64,000 bases of DNA from assembly GCF_036320965.1 (NCBI RefSeq), contig NC_092287.1, positions 1,587,825-1,651,824 of the forward strand, read 5' to 3'. Each line of letters begins with the position of its first letter. Position 1 is the first letter of the stretch. A model generated the notes under the pieces. It was not told the DNA's origin. It ran no database searches and saw only the letters and a program-made list of their open reading frames with translations. Below, in pieces: positions 29,503 to 41,933 of this stretch. A program made the position numbers and the translations under genes. The DNA is from Panulirus ornatus. Lineage: Eukaryota; Arthropoda; Malacostraca; Decapoda; Palinuridae.

Positions 29503-30590
29503 TTCTTTTCTTCTTCTTCTTAATCATCTTATCATCATCATTATTACGACGATGATGATAAACCAAAGCCATTACATGTGAATGAGTTCATTTCTCATGA
29601 AAGATGAAGTAAGAAGAATGAAATGAGTTCAGCATAAACACGAGAGGTGTGTACACTGGACAATGCTTTCTTGTTGGTGGTGTACGGTAACCGATCCTGC
29701 CTGGCTGGCTGGGATCGACACCAGAGTAGTTTTAGTGCGGGGTGTCGTGGATCAAGAGCCCTTAAGGTGAATGGAATTAGGTCCTATCGGAAATCTATCC
29801 TCGGAATGCCAAGGTGAGTGTACATGAGGCAGGTGTGAACATTGTCGGCAGACGACCTCGCTAGCGATGATCACATGTAGCGAGGGATTCTCGTAGCGAG
29901 CGAGTCTTTATGAGAAATAGACAAGGTTGAGACAGCCGGGCGGTGTGTGGGCATCTGTATATGGTAACAGATACTGACACACTACCTATACTTTATAAAC
30001 CAATGAACACTGATAAACTGCAGATACTTTCCTTGTAATCACACTGGACTTTGAAGTCGAAATGTCTCGTAAATCTAAATCGCCAATACATATCTTTCGT
30101 AAACATACGACTTCTTATGTGGGTCAAGTCGTTTATATGATTAACATCGTATTGGATTTTACTTAATACATCGTCAATGGTTCAAGAAGGAAACTGAATG
30201 GGATAAAAAAAACATATATCAAAAATCTCGAAATGAACACAAGGATTCGTAGACCATATTGAGATGATAACACGACAGAGACAAGTGATGAGTTGTGTGA
30301 TGATGTAAAGTTCTGACGCACGACACAGAACGCATCACACACAATACTAAACCATCGCTACGTCGTGTGCTCACCAGCCAAACAAACGGAGTTAGAGATT
30401 ACTATCTGATGAGTTTCAAGACTTGTGGTGGTGTAGGGAACATGTGGACACCCCCTACACCAGGCGCTGTGACATCACACACACACACATCCCAACCTTG
30501 TCCTAGCGGCTCCCAGGCAGACGAGCAACAAACCCTGGGAGTCTGTGAATTAAACAGCCGGGTTGCAGCTTCTGCTACATCAGCCGACCC
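29500..30590. other. Intergenic, no gene recognised
   Basis: Unique-looking sequence without motif or tandem structure that I can support. Confidence 0.5.
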
Positions 30591-30742
30591 GGTGTGGGAG
30601 CAGCAGCTGCCTGACGGTGTGGGAGCAGCAGCTGCCTGACGGTGTGGGAGCAGCAGCTGCCTGACGGTGTGGGAGCAGCAGCTGCCTGACGGTGTGGGAG
30701 CAGCAGCTGCCTGACGGTGTGGGAGCAGCAGCTGCCTGACAG
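30591..30742. repeat. 25-bp minisatellite, about 6 copies
   Basis: GTGTGGGAGCAGCAGCTGCC plus TGACG repeats exactly every 25 bp (CTGAC at 30611, 30636, 30661 and onward). Each unit contains the palindrome GCAGCTGC. Confidence 0.97.
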
Positions 30743-31299
<557 letters not shown>

Positions 31300-31436
31300 T
31301 AGTCTGTCATCTTATTTGCCTCCCTCCCCCCCAGCCACTGGATCACCCCTACATGATTTAGCCGAACGCGATTACAGGCATCGAATCCCTTTTACGGATG
31401 ACAGGCGCACGATGAAGCCAGTCTGATCAAAGTCTA

Positions 31437-31577
31437 ATTAGTCATCTCTACATATCTTTACCTTCGCCTCCACAAAACAGTGATCAGACATCCCTCCAGC
31501 TGCCCCTCTCAGCACATTAACATTCAAAAGTCTCTCCTTTACACGCCAATCAATTAGCGCGTAATCCAATAATACCC
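31437..31577 (-). pseudogene. RTE-11 inverted endonuclease end
   Basis: The minus strand reads LLDYALIDWRVKERLLNVN, then RGAAGGMSDHCFVEAKVKI, the last conserved block of the element's endonuclease (SDH is the catalytic Asp-His pair). It is inverted relative to the rest of the copy. Confidence 0.85.
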
Positions 31578-31581
31578 TTGT

Positions 31582-33606
31582 GTGAGGAAGTACCAAGAGA
31601 GAGTGAGTGTAGAATGGCAAAAGGTGAGAGCAAATGACATGAGGGGAGTGGGTCAGGAATGGGATGTATTTAGGGAAGCAGTGAGGGCTTGTGCAAAAAA
31701 AGCATGTGGCATGAGAAAGGTGGGAGGTGGGCAGATTAGAAAGGGTAGTGAGTGGTGGGATGAAGAAGTTGTTAGTGAAAGAGAAAAGAGAAGTGTTTGG
31801 ACGATACTGACATGGAAGGTGTGTGAATGATTGGGAGATGTATAAAAGAAAGTGGCAAGAGGTCAAGAGAAAGGTGCAAAGATTGAAAAAGAGGGCAAAT
31901 GAAAGTTGTAGTGAGAGAGTATTATTAAACTTTAGGGTGGATGATAAGATGTTTTGGAAGGAGGTAAATAACGTGCGTAAGACAAGACAACAAATGGGAA
32001 CATCGGTGAAGGGGGCAATGGGAAAGTTATAACAGGTAGTGAAGAAGTGAGAAGATGGAGTGAGTATCTTGAAGGTTTGTTGAATGTGTTTGATGATAGA
32101 GTGGCAGATGTAGGGTGTTTTGGTCGAGGTGGTGTGCGAAGTTGGAGGGTCAGGGAGAATGTTTTAGTAAAGAGAGAAGAGGTAGCGGAAGACGTAATCC
32201 GGCAAGGCGGCGGGTTTGGATAGTATTACAAAAGAATTCATTAAGAAATGGGGTGACTTTGTTGTTGATTGGTTGGTAAGGATATTCAAAGTATGTATGG
32301 ATCATGGTGAAGAGCCTGAGGATTGGTGGAATGCATGCATAGTGCCATTGTACAAAGGCAATGGGGATAAAGGTGAATGTTCAAACTACAAAGGCATAAG
32401 TTTGTTGGGTATTCCTGGTAAATTATATGGGAGGGTATTGATTGAGAGGGTGAAGGCATGTACAGAGCATCAGACTGGGGAAGCGCAGTGTGGTTTCAGA
32501 AGTGGTAAATGATGTGTGGATCAGGTGTTTGCTTTGAAGAATGTGTGTGAGAAATACTTAGAAAGAAAGATGACTTTGTATGTAGCATCTATGGATCAGA
32601 AGATGGTATATGATAGGGTTAATAGAGATGCTTTATGGGAGGTCTTAAGAGTATATAGTGTGGGAGGTAAGTTGCTAGAAGCAGTGGAGAGTTTTTACCA
32701 AGGATGCGAAGCATATGTACGAGTAGGAAGAGTGGAGAGTGATTGGTTCCCAGTGAATGTCGGTTTGCGTCAGGAGTGTGTGACGTCCCCATAGTTGTTT
32801 AATTTGTTTATGGATGGGGTGGTTAGGGAGGTACATGCAAGAGTTTTGGAGAGAGGAGCGAGTAAGCAGTCGTTGGGGATGAGAGGGCCCGGGAAGTGAG
32901 TCAGTTGTTGTTAGCCGATGATACAGCTCTAGTGGCTGATTCGAGTGAGAAACTGCAGAAGTTGGTGACTGAGTTTGGAAAAGTGTGTGAAAGAAGAAAG
33001 TTGAGAGTAAATGTGAATAAGAGCAAAGTTATAAGGTTCTATAGGGTTGGGAGACAAGTTAACTGGGATGCAAGTTTGAATGGAAAAAATTTTGAGGAAG
33101 TGAAGTGTTTTAGATATCTGGGAGTGGACTAGCAGCGAATGGAACCATGCAAGCGGAAGTGAGTCATAGTGTAGGGGAGGGGGCGAAGGTTCTTGGAGCG
33201 ATGAAGAATGTGTGGAAGGAGAGAACGTTATCTCTGAGAGCAAAAATGGGTATGTTTGAAGGAATAGTATTTCCAACGATACCATATGGTTGTGAGGCTT
33301 GGGATATAGATGGGATTGTACGGAGTGTGGATATGTTAGAAATGAAATGTTTGAGGACAATATGTGGGTGTTGTGAGGTGGTTTGATCGAGTAAGTATTG
33401 AAAAGGTAAGAGAGATGCGTGGAAATAGTGTGGTTGAGAGAGCAGAAGAGGGTGTGTTGAAATGGTTTGGACACATGGAGAGAATGAGAGAGGAAAGATT
33501 GACAAAGAAGATATATGTCTCCGAGGTGAAAGGAAGAAGGAGAAGTGGGAGACCAAATTGGAGGTGGAAGGATAGAGTGAAAAAGATTTTTAGCCATAGG
33601 GCCTGA
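31582..33606 (+). pseudogene. RTE-11 linker and reverse transcriptase, multiple frameshifts
   Basis: Pieces in order: VRANDMRGVGQEWDVFREAV (31582-31830), FWKEVNNVRKTRQQMG (31823-32032), IVPLYKGNGDKGECSNYKG (32216-32512), motif A region ASMDQKMVYDRVN with degraded residues and GLRQECVTSP (32516-32794), LLLADDTALVADSS where FADD has become LADD (32896-33132), GCEAWDIDGIV (33147-33386), and LKWFGHMERM with GRPNWRWKDRVKKIF (33364-33606). The divergence and LADD change show an old copy of a different subfamily from RTE-8 and RTE-9. Confidence 0.83.
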
Positions 33607-34063
33607 AAATACAGGATGGTGAGAGGCTTGCAAGGAATAGAGTAAATTGGAATGATGTGGTATACGGGGGTCGACATGCTGTCAATGGACTGAACCAGGG
33701 TATGTGAAACGTTTGGAGTAAACCATGGAAAGGTCTGTGGGTCCTGGATGTGGAGAGGGAGCTCTGGTTTTGGTGCATTACACCTGACAGTTAGAGACTG
33801 AGTGTGGACGAATGTGGCCTTTGTTGTCTGCTTTTTCTGGCGCTACCTTGCTGAAGCAGGGGTAGCGATGCTGTTTCCTGTGGGGCGGGGTAGCACCAGG
33901 AATGGATGAAGGCAAGCAAGTATGAATATGTATATGCGTATATATATGTATATGTCTGTGTATGTATATGTGTATATTTTTATATGTATATGTATATGCA
34001 TGTACATGTGCGTGTGTTGGCGTTTATGTATATATCGCGGGAAACGGCGATCAAGTAAAATAG

Positions 34064-35166
34064 ATAAATAAATGTTTCTCATCATTTATCATATAACGTC
34101 TGCGAATCACCCTAATCAAACTAGTACATGTGGCATATGACAGGTCAGAGGGTGTCCTTCTGGCATGTATGGAAATTAACAAATTGCACTCGTCATCTGA
34201 CACTGGGTCACCCGTCCCCCGTCAATGGGTTACCCCTCCCCCGTCAATGGGTCACCCGTCACTGGGTCATTCGTCACTCATCAATAGGTCACCCGTCACT
34301 GGTTGATGTAAGACGAAGCAAATTACTATACCTTGATGCGAATGATGGGTGTTCGTGCGTACGTTCGTGCTGACGGTAGATTCTTCGGCTGACAATACGT
34401 GGCAGATGTGTAAAATGTGTGTATGTCACAACACACGACACTGGCGCCGACCACTTCACAATAAACACTATCAGTTGTTTATAGAAACGGACAGGAGGAG
34501 GAGGAGGAGGAGGAGGTGGTGGAGGTGGAAAGAGGAGAGGGAGGGAGGTGAGTGAGGGGGTCGGGCAGGGAGCCTCTACCCTCTGGTCACAATGTTGAGC
34601 CTCACACTGTGGCCGGCCGGCTGCCTCCTTCCCATACTACCACCACCAACAACCACCACAGTTACCTTATCATAACAACATCACACACAATAACAATACA
34701 ACACATACAACACCATATCATAACCGGCAGGTCAACTCATGACCAACGCCACCATGAGTTTGTCGTACAAACCAAAACAAAATTACGGCAGTGAGGAACC
34801 AAACACCACAAATGTTCCTTGGCAACTGTGTGATGTGCACCTTGTTAACTACCGTTCTCTCGTTAACCACCCTCCTCTTGTTAGCTTTACCCCGGCAAAA
34901 CCACAGTCAGACCTCTGTTGGCGAGTCTATACATATTTCTACATAATTCCTCACCATACAAACATACACGCTCTACATAGATTTAATTATAAGAGTATTA
35001 TGAATACGATAGGTAATGAGTGTGGGTAGTTTAAGAAATGCTGCAGACCTGGGGGAGTAGATGGCATATATACGGTATACAGTGGGGAGTGGTCACCACC
35101 CATGAGGAGGTACATGTGACGTGACACAGGCAGTGCAGTAACCTCCCAGGTCCCCGGCTCTCTCCC
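34064..35166. other. Intergenic with short repeats, no gene seen
   Basis: GGGTCACCCGTC-like phrases recur five times at 34204-34302. A (GGA)n/(GGT)n patch lies at 34493-34530. No protein signature is recognised. Confidence 0.6.
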
Positions 35167-35190
35167 AGAGAGAGAGAGAGAGAGAGAGAG
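35167..35190. repeat. (GA)n microsatellite
   Basis: GA tract of about 24 bp. Confidence 0.93.
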
Positions 35191-35380
35191 TAACCATGAA
35201 ACACGTCAATACTTTAAACAAAAAAGATAAATTCTATATAACATTTTGTCACGTGATGAACAAAGAAACATATCTATATACATTGTGTAGACACAACACA
35301 TCACTACACCTCCACAGTGTACCGTACCTCCTCCACTATACATTCAATATTCACAAAGTAAATTTCTCTTCAGTTTACAC

Positions 35381-35741
35381 TTGGCTTTGTTGACTTTGGT
35401 GTTAGTTTACCCATCACCCGTAACCATCTACCATCTACTCTGGTCAACAACTTATTCAAACTTCCTCTCTTGCACGTTTTTATACATTTACATTTTGATG
35501 AAAATTTTAATACATCCAAATTATTTTTTTTATAATAAATTTGACAAGGGAGGAATATCTTTATCTGTTCTATATGAAGGGGAAAACTTTATTAAGGGTT
35601 TTGGGAAAGAAGGAACTCTCTTTTCATCAAAAAAATTTGTACAGAATTATTCTATTTTTAAAATTCAGCAGAGAGAGGATAAATATTTATATACAAAATT
35701 TGTCATAAAACATTTTTATCTATATTGTAGACGGAAAAAAG

Positions 35742-35830
<89 letters not shown>

Positions 35831-35908
35831 AGATTAATAAGTTTTTATCCAGAATTGGATAAAATAATTTTTTTTCGTTCAAAGTTTAATAATGGGAAAA
35901 ATCTTTGA
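35381..35908 (+). other. AT-rich open frame, 175 aa, not recognised
   Basis: The DNA from about 35480 to 36010 is far richer in A and T than its surroundings. The frame reads NYFFYNKFDKGG, GFGKEGTLFSSKKF, KYLYTKFVIKHF, then a Tyr-Ile run encoded by (TA)n (35743-35828), then FYPELDKIIFFRS. I recognise no family. The start is arbitrary and the (TA)n insert makes translation doubtful. It may be a foreign AT-rich insert, an organellar scrap or chance. Confidence 0.3.
35743..35828. repeat. (TA)n microsatellite, the longest TA tract here
   Basis: Pure TA of about 86 bp inside the AT-rich stretch. It does not touch an RTE or PLE copy. Confidence 0.97.
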
Positions 35909-36191
35909 CTAGATTATTGCGAGACCAAACATTTTATGCAGAAGCAGACAACATAAGAATGTTAATTATAATTTAAATTTTTTTTTTATTTCAAAGCTTG
36001 AGGGAAAAAATTATAGGACAGATGTAGGGAGAATTACCTCTCCACTCTCACTACTCTCCCTGTATAGAGACGCAGGAGGTCGAGCACCCTTGACACACAG
36101 ACACATAAGGAAGAGTAATAAGAACACATCTCTGGTGTCTACTGTGTGAGACGCTAACACCGAGCAACCTGGGGACGTCTCAGTACTCTTT

Positions 36192-36360
36192 TCCCGGAGA
36201 CGACTGCCGGTCCCCGGAGACGACTGCCGGTCCCCGGAGACGACTGCCGGTCCCCGGAGACGACTGCCGGTACCCGGAGACGACCGCCAGTTCCCGGAAA
36301 CGGCTGCCGGTTCCCGGAGACGGCTTCCGGTTCCCTAAGACGGCTGCCGGTTCCCAGGGA
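36192..36360. repeat. 20-bp minisatellite, about 8 copies
   Basis: CCCGGAGACGACTGCCGGT repeats every 20 bp from 36193. The first four units are identical; the later ones diverge (GACGACCGCCAGT, AACGGCTGCCGGT, GACGGCTTCCGGT). Confidence 0.95.
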
Positions 36361-37264
36361 GACGTCCACCGGAATATCTTACTGATAGGACTGGATACGA
36401 CTTGTGGATACATTCCGGCCCACAAATTTCCCGGATGAAATATTTCACGTTGGTCCACGAGAGAGACTTCGTCACGTGACTCCATCCGGGGGAGCACGGT
36501 AACACTCCGGCACACTTTCGTCCCCCTTGATGTGACCTACTGTATTAGCACAATGGCTGACTCTCAGAGAGATAGGCTCTAACCCGCCTGCCACCACCAC
36601 CACCCGCCTGCCACCACCACCACAAGCCTGCCACCACAAGGCCGGAGTGACAACAACCAGCACCACCAGCAGCAACCTGTGCTTGTAGCGGGGAGGGGAG
36701 GAGCCCAACTTTGCCCTATACCTTCATCGTCAACCAAAATGATTTTTCGCTCGCGTCATACTTTACCCCTGGGGGGGGGGGATGGGGGGATGGGGGGGGG
36801 GGTGTTATAGCAACATGAAGGCCATTATGATCATGACCTTGACCAACCTGAGTACAATACTCTCACAACACGTCACTACGGAAGAGAATGATTGGCGGGG
36901 TTATTTTACCCAGGTGGTTGTAGGGACGCGTCGCCAGGGGAAGCACCACCGTGGGATGGCAGGCCCGGAACCTTCTTACAACCTACGTGTTACTAGACAC
37001 ACATTTGGTAGTTTATATGATTTACGAATATAAATTATCATGTTAATTGTGGCAGTTTGTATACTGTCCCTCCTCACAAACCTTCTACATTAAGTATAGA
37101 CTGAACACATATTTCTTAACAATATTTCCAGAATTAATATTTGTCTTTTTTAAACTGGGATTCCATTATCCCAACACCGTAGGACATATCGTGAACACTG
37201 CCTCTGTTACATGTGTCCCTACGTGGACACAGAATCTCCAGACTTTGAGATAGTATCGGATAGA
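36361..37264. other. Intergenic with poly-G tracts, no gene seen
   Basis: (CCACCACCA) patches lie near 36590-36640 and G runs at 36771-36802. No coding signature recognised. Confidence 0.5.
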
Positions 37265-37433
37265 AATGTTACATAGAGAAGGTTAAATGTTACATAGAGA
37301 AGATTAAATGTTACATAGAGAAGGTTAAATGTTACATAGAGAAGGTTAAATGTTACATAGAGAAGGTTAAATGTTACATAGAGAAGGTTAAATGTTACAT
37401 AGAGAAGGTTAAATGTTACATAGAGAAGGTTAG
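37265..37433. repeat. 21-bp minisatellite, 8 copies
   Basis: ATGTTACATAGAGAAGGTTA plus A repeats exactly every 21 bp from 37266. One unit reads GATTAA; the last reads GGTTAG. Confidence 0.97.
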
Positions 37434-38442
37434 ATATTGTTTACAGTTGAATATTGTCAAACAAAAGTATAAGAAATGATCTTGACCAGGAACGTAATGT
37501 TTCGTATGTGGGTAACGACAGATGAGGTTGTTCGGGTTTACGATAGTTACAGACGCCCGTTTGATGATCTTCAAAAGCTCTTAGTTGATCAAATCTTCAC
37601 TGGACTTCTATATTGATATAATGAACCATTTATAAGCGCATCTATAACTCTCTCTACTGAAGTGCTAGCGAGAGAAAGATAGGATAAATATCAACTCTTC
37701 AAGACACAATGAATTTTATGTGTGTGGTGAAGGTTAGCGGGGTGGATGGAGTGGTTGGCATACTGTAAAAGGCGACACCAGTCCACACCTCACTCTGTTG
37801 TGTGGCGTCTGAGGTTAGAATTATTAGCCACGGTTCTACCTCCCCCAGACACCTCCTGACACTGTTGTATACACGTCTACAGAATCATTCGTATATTATT
37901 TCCTCGTCGTCGCAACAGCGTGGAAGTACGATTCTTAATTCATGTTTCCCTGTACTAGCACGAGTGAGCCAGCATTGTGGTGACCATCACTTCTGACTGT
38001 GGTTAACAGTCAGTGGTGGTGAGCGTGAGCCAAGACTGTGGCACCACTCAAGTTCTCCGCCTCAGGTGACAGATAACAATCCTCCGATCGAAGAGAGACG
38101 AGAAGATGATGATTTGAGTAATCTTTTCAATAACACAGGCCAGTCAGGGGTCTGGCCTGACCTGCCAGGAGGCACATAGGATCCTTGTTGATAGGATCAT
38201 GAAGGATTATAGGAACATAGGATCCTTGTTGATAGGATCAGAGGGGATCTTAGGAAGAAATGAATAGCAAAAACATTTCCTTTTCTTGATCTCTGCAACA
38301 CGAGAGAATATCACTGTCTGAAACCCAGGTCAAGCCGTAAATAAACTTGGCCTGCAATCATAGGAAACTCAACAGAAAGATAGTCGTTAAGCACATGAGA
38401 ACTTGGCATGCCTACCTAACTGCTGTTGTTGGTTGTTTCTGA

Positions 38443-38443
<1 letters not shown>
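37434..38443. other. Intergenic with a 41-bp duplication, no gene seen
   Basis: ACATAGGATCCTTGTTGATA plus GGATCA occurs at 38174 and 38215. The remainder has nothing I can support. Confidence 0.6.

Positions 38444-38484
<41 letters not shown>
38444..38484. repeat. (TG)n microsatellite
   Basis: TG tract of about 41 bp. Confidence 0.96.
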
Positions 38485-38487
<3 letters not shown>

Positions 38488-38559
38488 TACCAAACTATAA
38501 TGTATGGGGAGGGAGGTTTACACTCGTGTGGCCTCATCTCTTGAACATTTCCAATTACC

Positions 38560-38988
38560 ACATAACCTGAGCTGATCTATGCTGTCAACATTCACCACAT
38601 CATTGTTCAGTTTATTTCATTCCTCCACCACACTTGTACCACAGAACTACTTCTTTATCGTTCTGTTAACAAGTTTCTTACTTAATTTCATGTTATGTCT
38701 TCGGGTTGCTCTATCTCTACATCCTTCCAACAAGTGTTCGTTCACTGGTGGAAAAACATTTGAAAGTTTGTTATCAAGTCACCCCTCACTCTCCCTCATG
38801 CCATGGCGTGCAAATTTGGGGCTCTTAGTCTTCCCCTGCAAGTTAATCTCTCTTGATTCTAGCAAACATCTTTGTTGCTCTCCCCTGTACCTTCTCTCTC
38901 AGCTCTTTGTGCTTCTCTAGGTGTGACGACCAAACCTGAGAAGTATATTCTAGTTTTGACCTTTCATTGGGTCCACAGGTATGAATAA

Positions 38989-38991
<3 letters not shown>
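38560..38991 (-). pseudogene. CR1/Jockey-like RT C-terminal remnant
   Basis: The minus strand reads RSKLEYTSQVWSSHLEKHKE and LREKVQGRATKMFARI, the conserved 'LEYA.PVWSPHL......E.VQRRATK' block after the RT catalytic core of CR1/Jockey-type elements. Further on, in another frame, comes RDRATRRHNMKLSKK and SVVEE, matching the family's C-terminal 'R..TRGHN.KL' block. At least one stop and frame change lie between. The 5' side meets a (CA)n tract. Confidence 0.72.

Positions 38992-39039
<48 letters not shown>
38992..39039. repeat. (CA)n microsatellite
   Basis: CA tract of about 47 bp at the edge of the CR1-like remnant. Confidence 0.96.
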
Positions 39040-39041
<2 letters not shown>

Positions 39042-39149
39042 GACAGTTCATAAAGGAGACGACGAAGTAAAGTTAGATGTTTTGCCTCGTTATCAAGTCC
39101 TAGTTAAAGCGGCAGCCCCGTACGTTAAGTTGTGGACGCTACTTCCTGG

Positions 39150-39450
39150 AAGAGAGATGCTGGACCACCAAGCTTCCTGGAACCGCGTTCCTGAGGAAGG
39201 GCCTAACCTTCTGGAACAGAGTTGCTGGACTCCTCAGCTTCCTGGAACAAAGGTGTTGGACGGCTCCAGCCCCTTGGAATAAAGGTGCTGGACGACTCAA
39301 CTTCTTGGAACAAAAGTTCTGGATGACTGAGCTTCCAGGAACAAAGGTGCTGGACGACTCAACTTCCTGGAATAATGGTGCTAGATGACTGAGCTTCCAG
39401 GAACAAAGGTGCTGGACGAGTCAGCTTCTTGGACCAAAATTACTGAGCGA
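39150..39450. repeat. 31-bp degenerate minisatellite, about 8-9 copies
   Basis: CTTC(C/T)(T/A)GGAACAAAGGTGCTGG-type units recur; the markers at 39301, 39332, 39363, 39394 and 39425 are exactly 31 bp apart. Earlier units are more diverged. Confidence 0.9.
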
Positions 39451-39619
39451 TTCTCCGTCCTGGAGCGGGGACACCCAGCCTCTGGAGACAAAGGAAGTTC
39501 CTTAATACACGAGAGCACAACAAACCTGGTGCGGGTCGCGGGTGAATCTGTTTATGTCTCGCTGTTGTGGTGGGTCGCGCGTGTGGGGCGTGCACCCCTC
39601 CCCGACCTGCCTCGCTGGT

Positions 39620-39620
<1 letters not shown>

Positions 39621-39655
<35 letters not shown>
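39621..39655. repeat. (GA)n microsatellite
   Basis: GA tract of 35 bp. Confidence 0.96.
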
Positions 39656-39658
<3 letters not shown>

Positions 39659-39799
39659 CAGATGAAGATCATAGTCCTCCTAAACTTGATTAACGTCGCG
39701 TTGGCCAACTTACAAAGCCCAGCTTTCATTCCCAAGTCTAACGCCAGCTCGTTGAGGCGATTGCCATGTCCAAGTTTGTAAAGTTAATTTGGCATCTTG

Positions 39800-41475
39800 G
39801 TTGGTGTCCTGGGTGGCTGCGGGTGTCCTGGGTGGCTGCTGGTGTCCTGGGTGGCTGCGGGTGTCCTGGGTGGCTACTGGTGTCCTGGGTGGCTGCTGGT
39901 GTCCTGGGTGGTTGCTGGTGTCCTGGGTGGCTGCTGGTGTCCTGGGTGGTTGCTGGTGTCCTGGGTGGTTGCTGGTGTCCTGGGTGGTTGCTGGTGTCCT
40001 GGATGGTTGCTGGTGTCCTGGGTGGCTGCTGGTGTCCTGGGTGGTTGCTGGTGTCCTGGGTGGCTGCTGGTGTCCTGGGTGGCTCCGGGTGTCCTGGGTG
40101 GCTGCTGGTGTCCTGGGTGGTTGCTGGTGTCCTGGGTGGTTGCTGATGTCCTGGGTGGCTGCTGGTGCCCTGGGTGGCTGCGGGTGTCCTGGGTGGCTGC
40201 TGGTGTCCTGGGTGGCTGCTGGTGTCCTGGGTGGCTGCGTGTGTCCTGGGTAGCTGCGGGTGTCCTGGGTGGCTGCTGGTGTCCTGGGTGGCTGCTGGTT
40301 GTCCTGGGTGGCTGCTGGTGTCCTGGGTGGCTGCTGGTGTCCTGGGTGGTTGCGGGTGTCCTGGGTGGCTGCTGGTGTCCTGGGTGGCTGCTGGTGTCCT
40401 GGGTGGCTGCTGGTGTCCTGGGTGGCTGCGTGGTGTCCTGGGTGGCTGCGGGTGTCCTGGGTGGTTGCTGGTGTCCTGGGTGGCTGCTGGTGTCCTGGGT
40501 GGTTGCTGGTGTCCTGGGTGGTTGCTGGTGTCTGGGTGGTGCTGGTGTCCTGGGTGGTTGCTGGTGTCCTGGGTGGCTGCTGGTGTCCTGGGTGGCTGCT
40601 GTGTCCTGGGTGGCTGCTGGTGTCCTGGGTGGTTGGTGGTGTCCTGGGTGGCTGTGGTGTCCTGGGTGGTTGTGGTGTCCTGGGTGGCTGCTGGTGTCCT
40701 GGGTGGTTGGTGGTGTCCTGGGTGGCTGCTGGTGTCCTGGGTGGCTGCTGGTGTCCTGGGTGGCTGCTGGTGTCCTGGGTGGGTGCTGGTGTCCTGGGTG
40801 GCTGCTGGTGTCCTGGGGTGGCTGCTGGTTGTCCTGGGTGGCTGCGGGTGTCCTGGGTGGCTTGCTGGTGTCCTGGGTGGCTGCTGGTGTCCTGGGTGGC
40901 TGCGGGTGTCCTGGGTGGCTGCTGGTGTCCTGGGTGGCTGCGGGTGTCCTGGGTGGCTGCTGGTGTCCTGGGTGGCTGCTGGTGTCCTGGGTGGCTGCTG
41001 GTGTCCTGGGTGGTTGGTGGTGTCCTGGGTGGCTGTTGGTGTCCTGGGTGGTTGCTGGTGTCCTGGGTGGTTGCTGGTGTCCTGGGTGGTTGCTGGTGTC
41101 CTGGGTGGTTGCTGGTGTCCTGGGTGGCTGCTGGTGTCCTGGGTGGTTGCTGGTGTCCTGGGTGGCTGCTGGTGTCCTGGGTGGCTGCTGGTGTCCTGGG
41201 TGGCTGCTGGTGTCCTGGGTGGTTGGTGGTGTCCTGGGTAGCTGTTGGTGTCCTGGGTGGTTGCTGGTGTCCTGGGTGGCTGCTGGTGTCCTGGGTGGTT
41301 GCTGGTGTCCTGGGTGGTTGCTGGTGTCCTGGGTGGTTGCTGGTGTCCTGGGTGGTTGCTGGTGTCCTGGGTGGCTGTTGGTGTCCTGGGTGGCTGCTGG
41401 TGTCCTGGGTGGTTGCTGGTGTCCTGGGTGGTTGCTGGTGTCCTGGGTGGCTGCTGGTGTCCTGGGTGGCTTGCA
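39800..41475. repeat. 19-bp minisatellite, about 88 copies
   Basis: GTGTCCTGGGTGGCTGCTG repeats every 19 bp from 39804 to about 41475. The main variable site is GGCTGC versus GGTTGC, with rarer GCGGG, TTGGT and GTTGG forms and several single-base indels (near 40300, 40430, 40535, 40605, 40660, 40815, 40862). Because 19 is not a multiple of three and the unit lacks stops on either strand, long frames open in all directions (up to 630 codons); these are artefacts. Confidence 0.98.
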
Positions 41476-41519
41476 TGACACAGTGGACATACTTGCCTCC
41501 CACCAACCCCCAGGGTCAA

Positions 41520-41690
41520 CGTGAGGTCAATGGATTGAACCAGGTCATGTGAAGCGTCTGGGGTAAACCATGGAAGGTTCTGTGGGGCCTGGATGTGGAA
41601 AGGGAGCTGTGGTTTCGGTGCATTACACATGACAGCCAGAGATTGAGTGTGAACGAAAGTGGTCGTTTCTTGCCTAGTCCATGCGCTGTT
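41520..41690 (+). mobile_element. RTE-10: isolated long-form 3' UTR fragment
   Basis: Plus-strand copy of the first part of the RTE long 3' UTR (GAGGTCAATGGATTGAACC, CATGTGAAGCGTCTGGGGTA, then GGGCCTGGATGTGG). It has neither ORF nor tail, and directly follows the end of the 19-bp array. Confidence 0.8.
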
Positions 41691-41854
41691 TCTAAAGTGC
41701 AGGAAAGGACGAGAAAAATTAGATATGAAGGGAAAAAGTATTCAGCTTGGTTGGTGATGGACATTATTCAATACTTGGAAGTCTCTGGCGAGGGGGAGAG
41801 GGTGGGGATGTCGGCGAATCTTGGAGCGTTTGTATGTTTGTTGGTCACCACAGG

Positions 41855-41858
<4 letters not shown>

Positions 41859-41931
<73 letters not shown>
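41859..41931. repeat. (GA)n microsatellite
   Basis: GA tract of about 73 bp. Confidence 0.97.

Positions 41932-41933
<2 letters not shown>

Larger units (their letters stand above)
31437..34063 (+). mobile_element. RTE-11: older RTE copy with inverted 5' segment
   Basis: The main part (31578-34063) is plus strand: linker, RT and long-type 3' UTR with CGCGGGAAACGGCGATCAAG and an A/TAAATA tail. Its 5' piece (31437-31577) is the end of the endonuclease on the minus strand. In element coordinates the two pieces are nearly adjacent, with roughly 80 bp lost between them. RT is split into at least seven frames, and motif B has a TAG where a tryptophan codon belongs (near 32791). Confidence 0.87.

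Noticed and set aside
39710..41630. Long Pro/Thr/Gln-rich minus-strand and Trp/Gly-rich plus-strand ORFs
   Set aside because: They are translations of the 19-bp minisatellite, open in every frame, with single-base indels freely tolerated.
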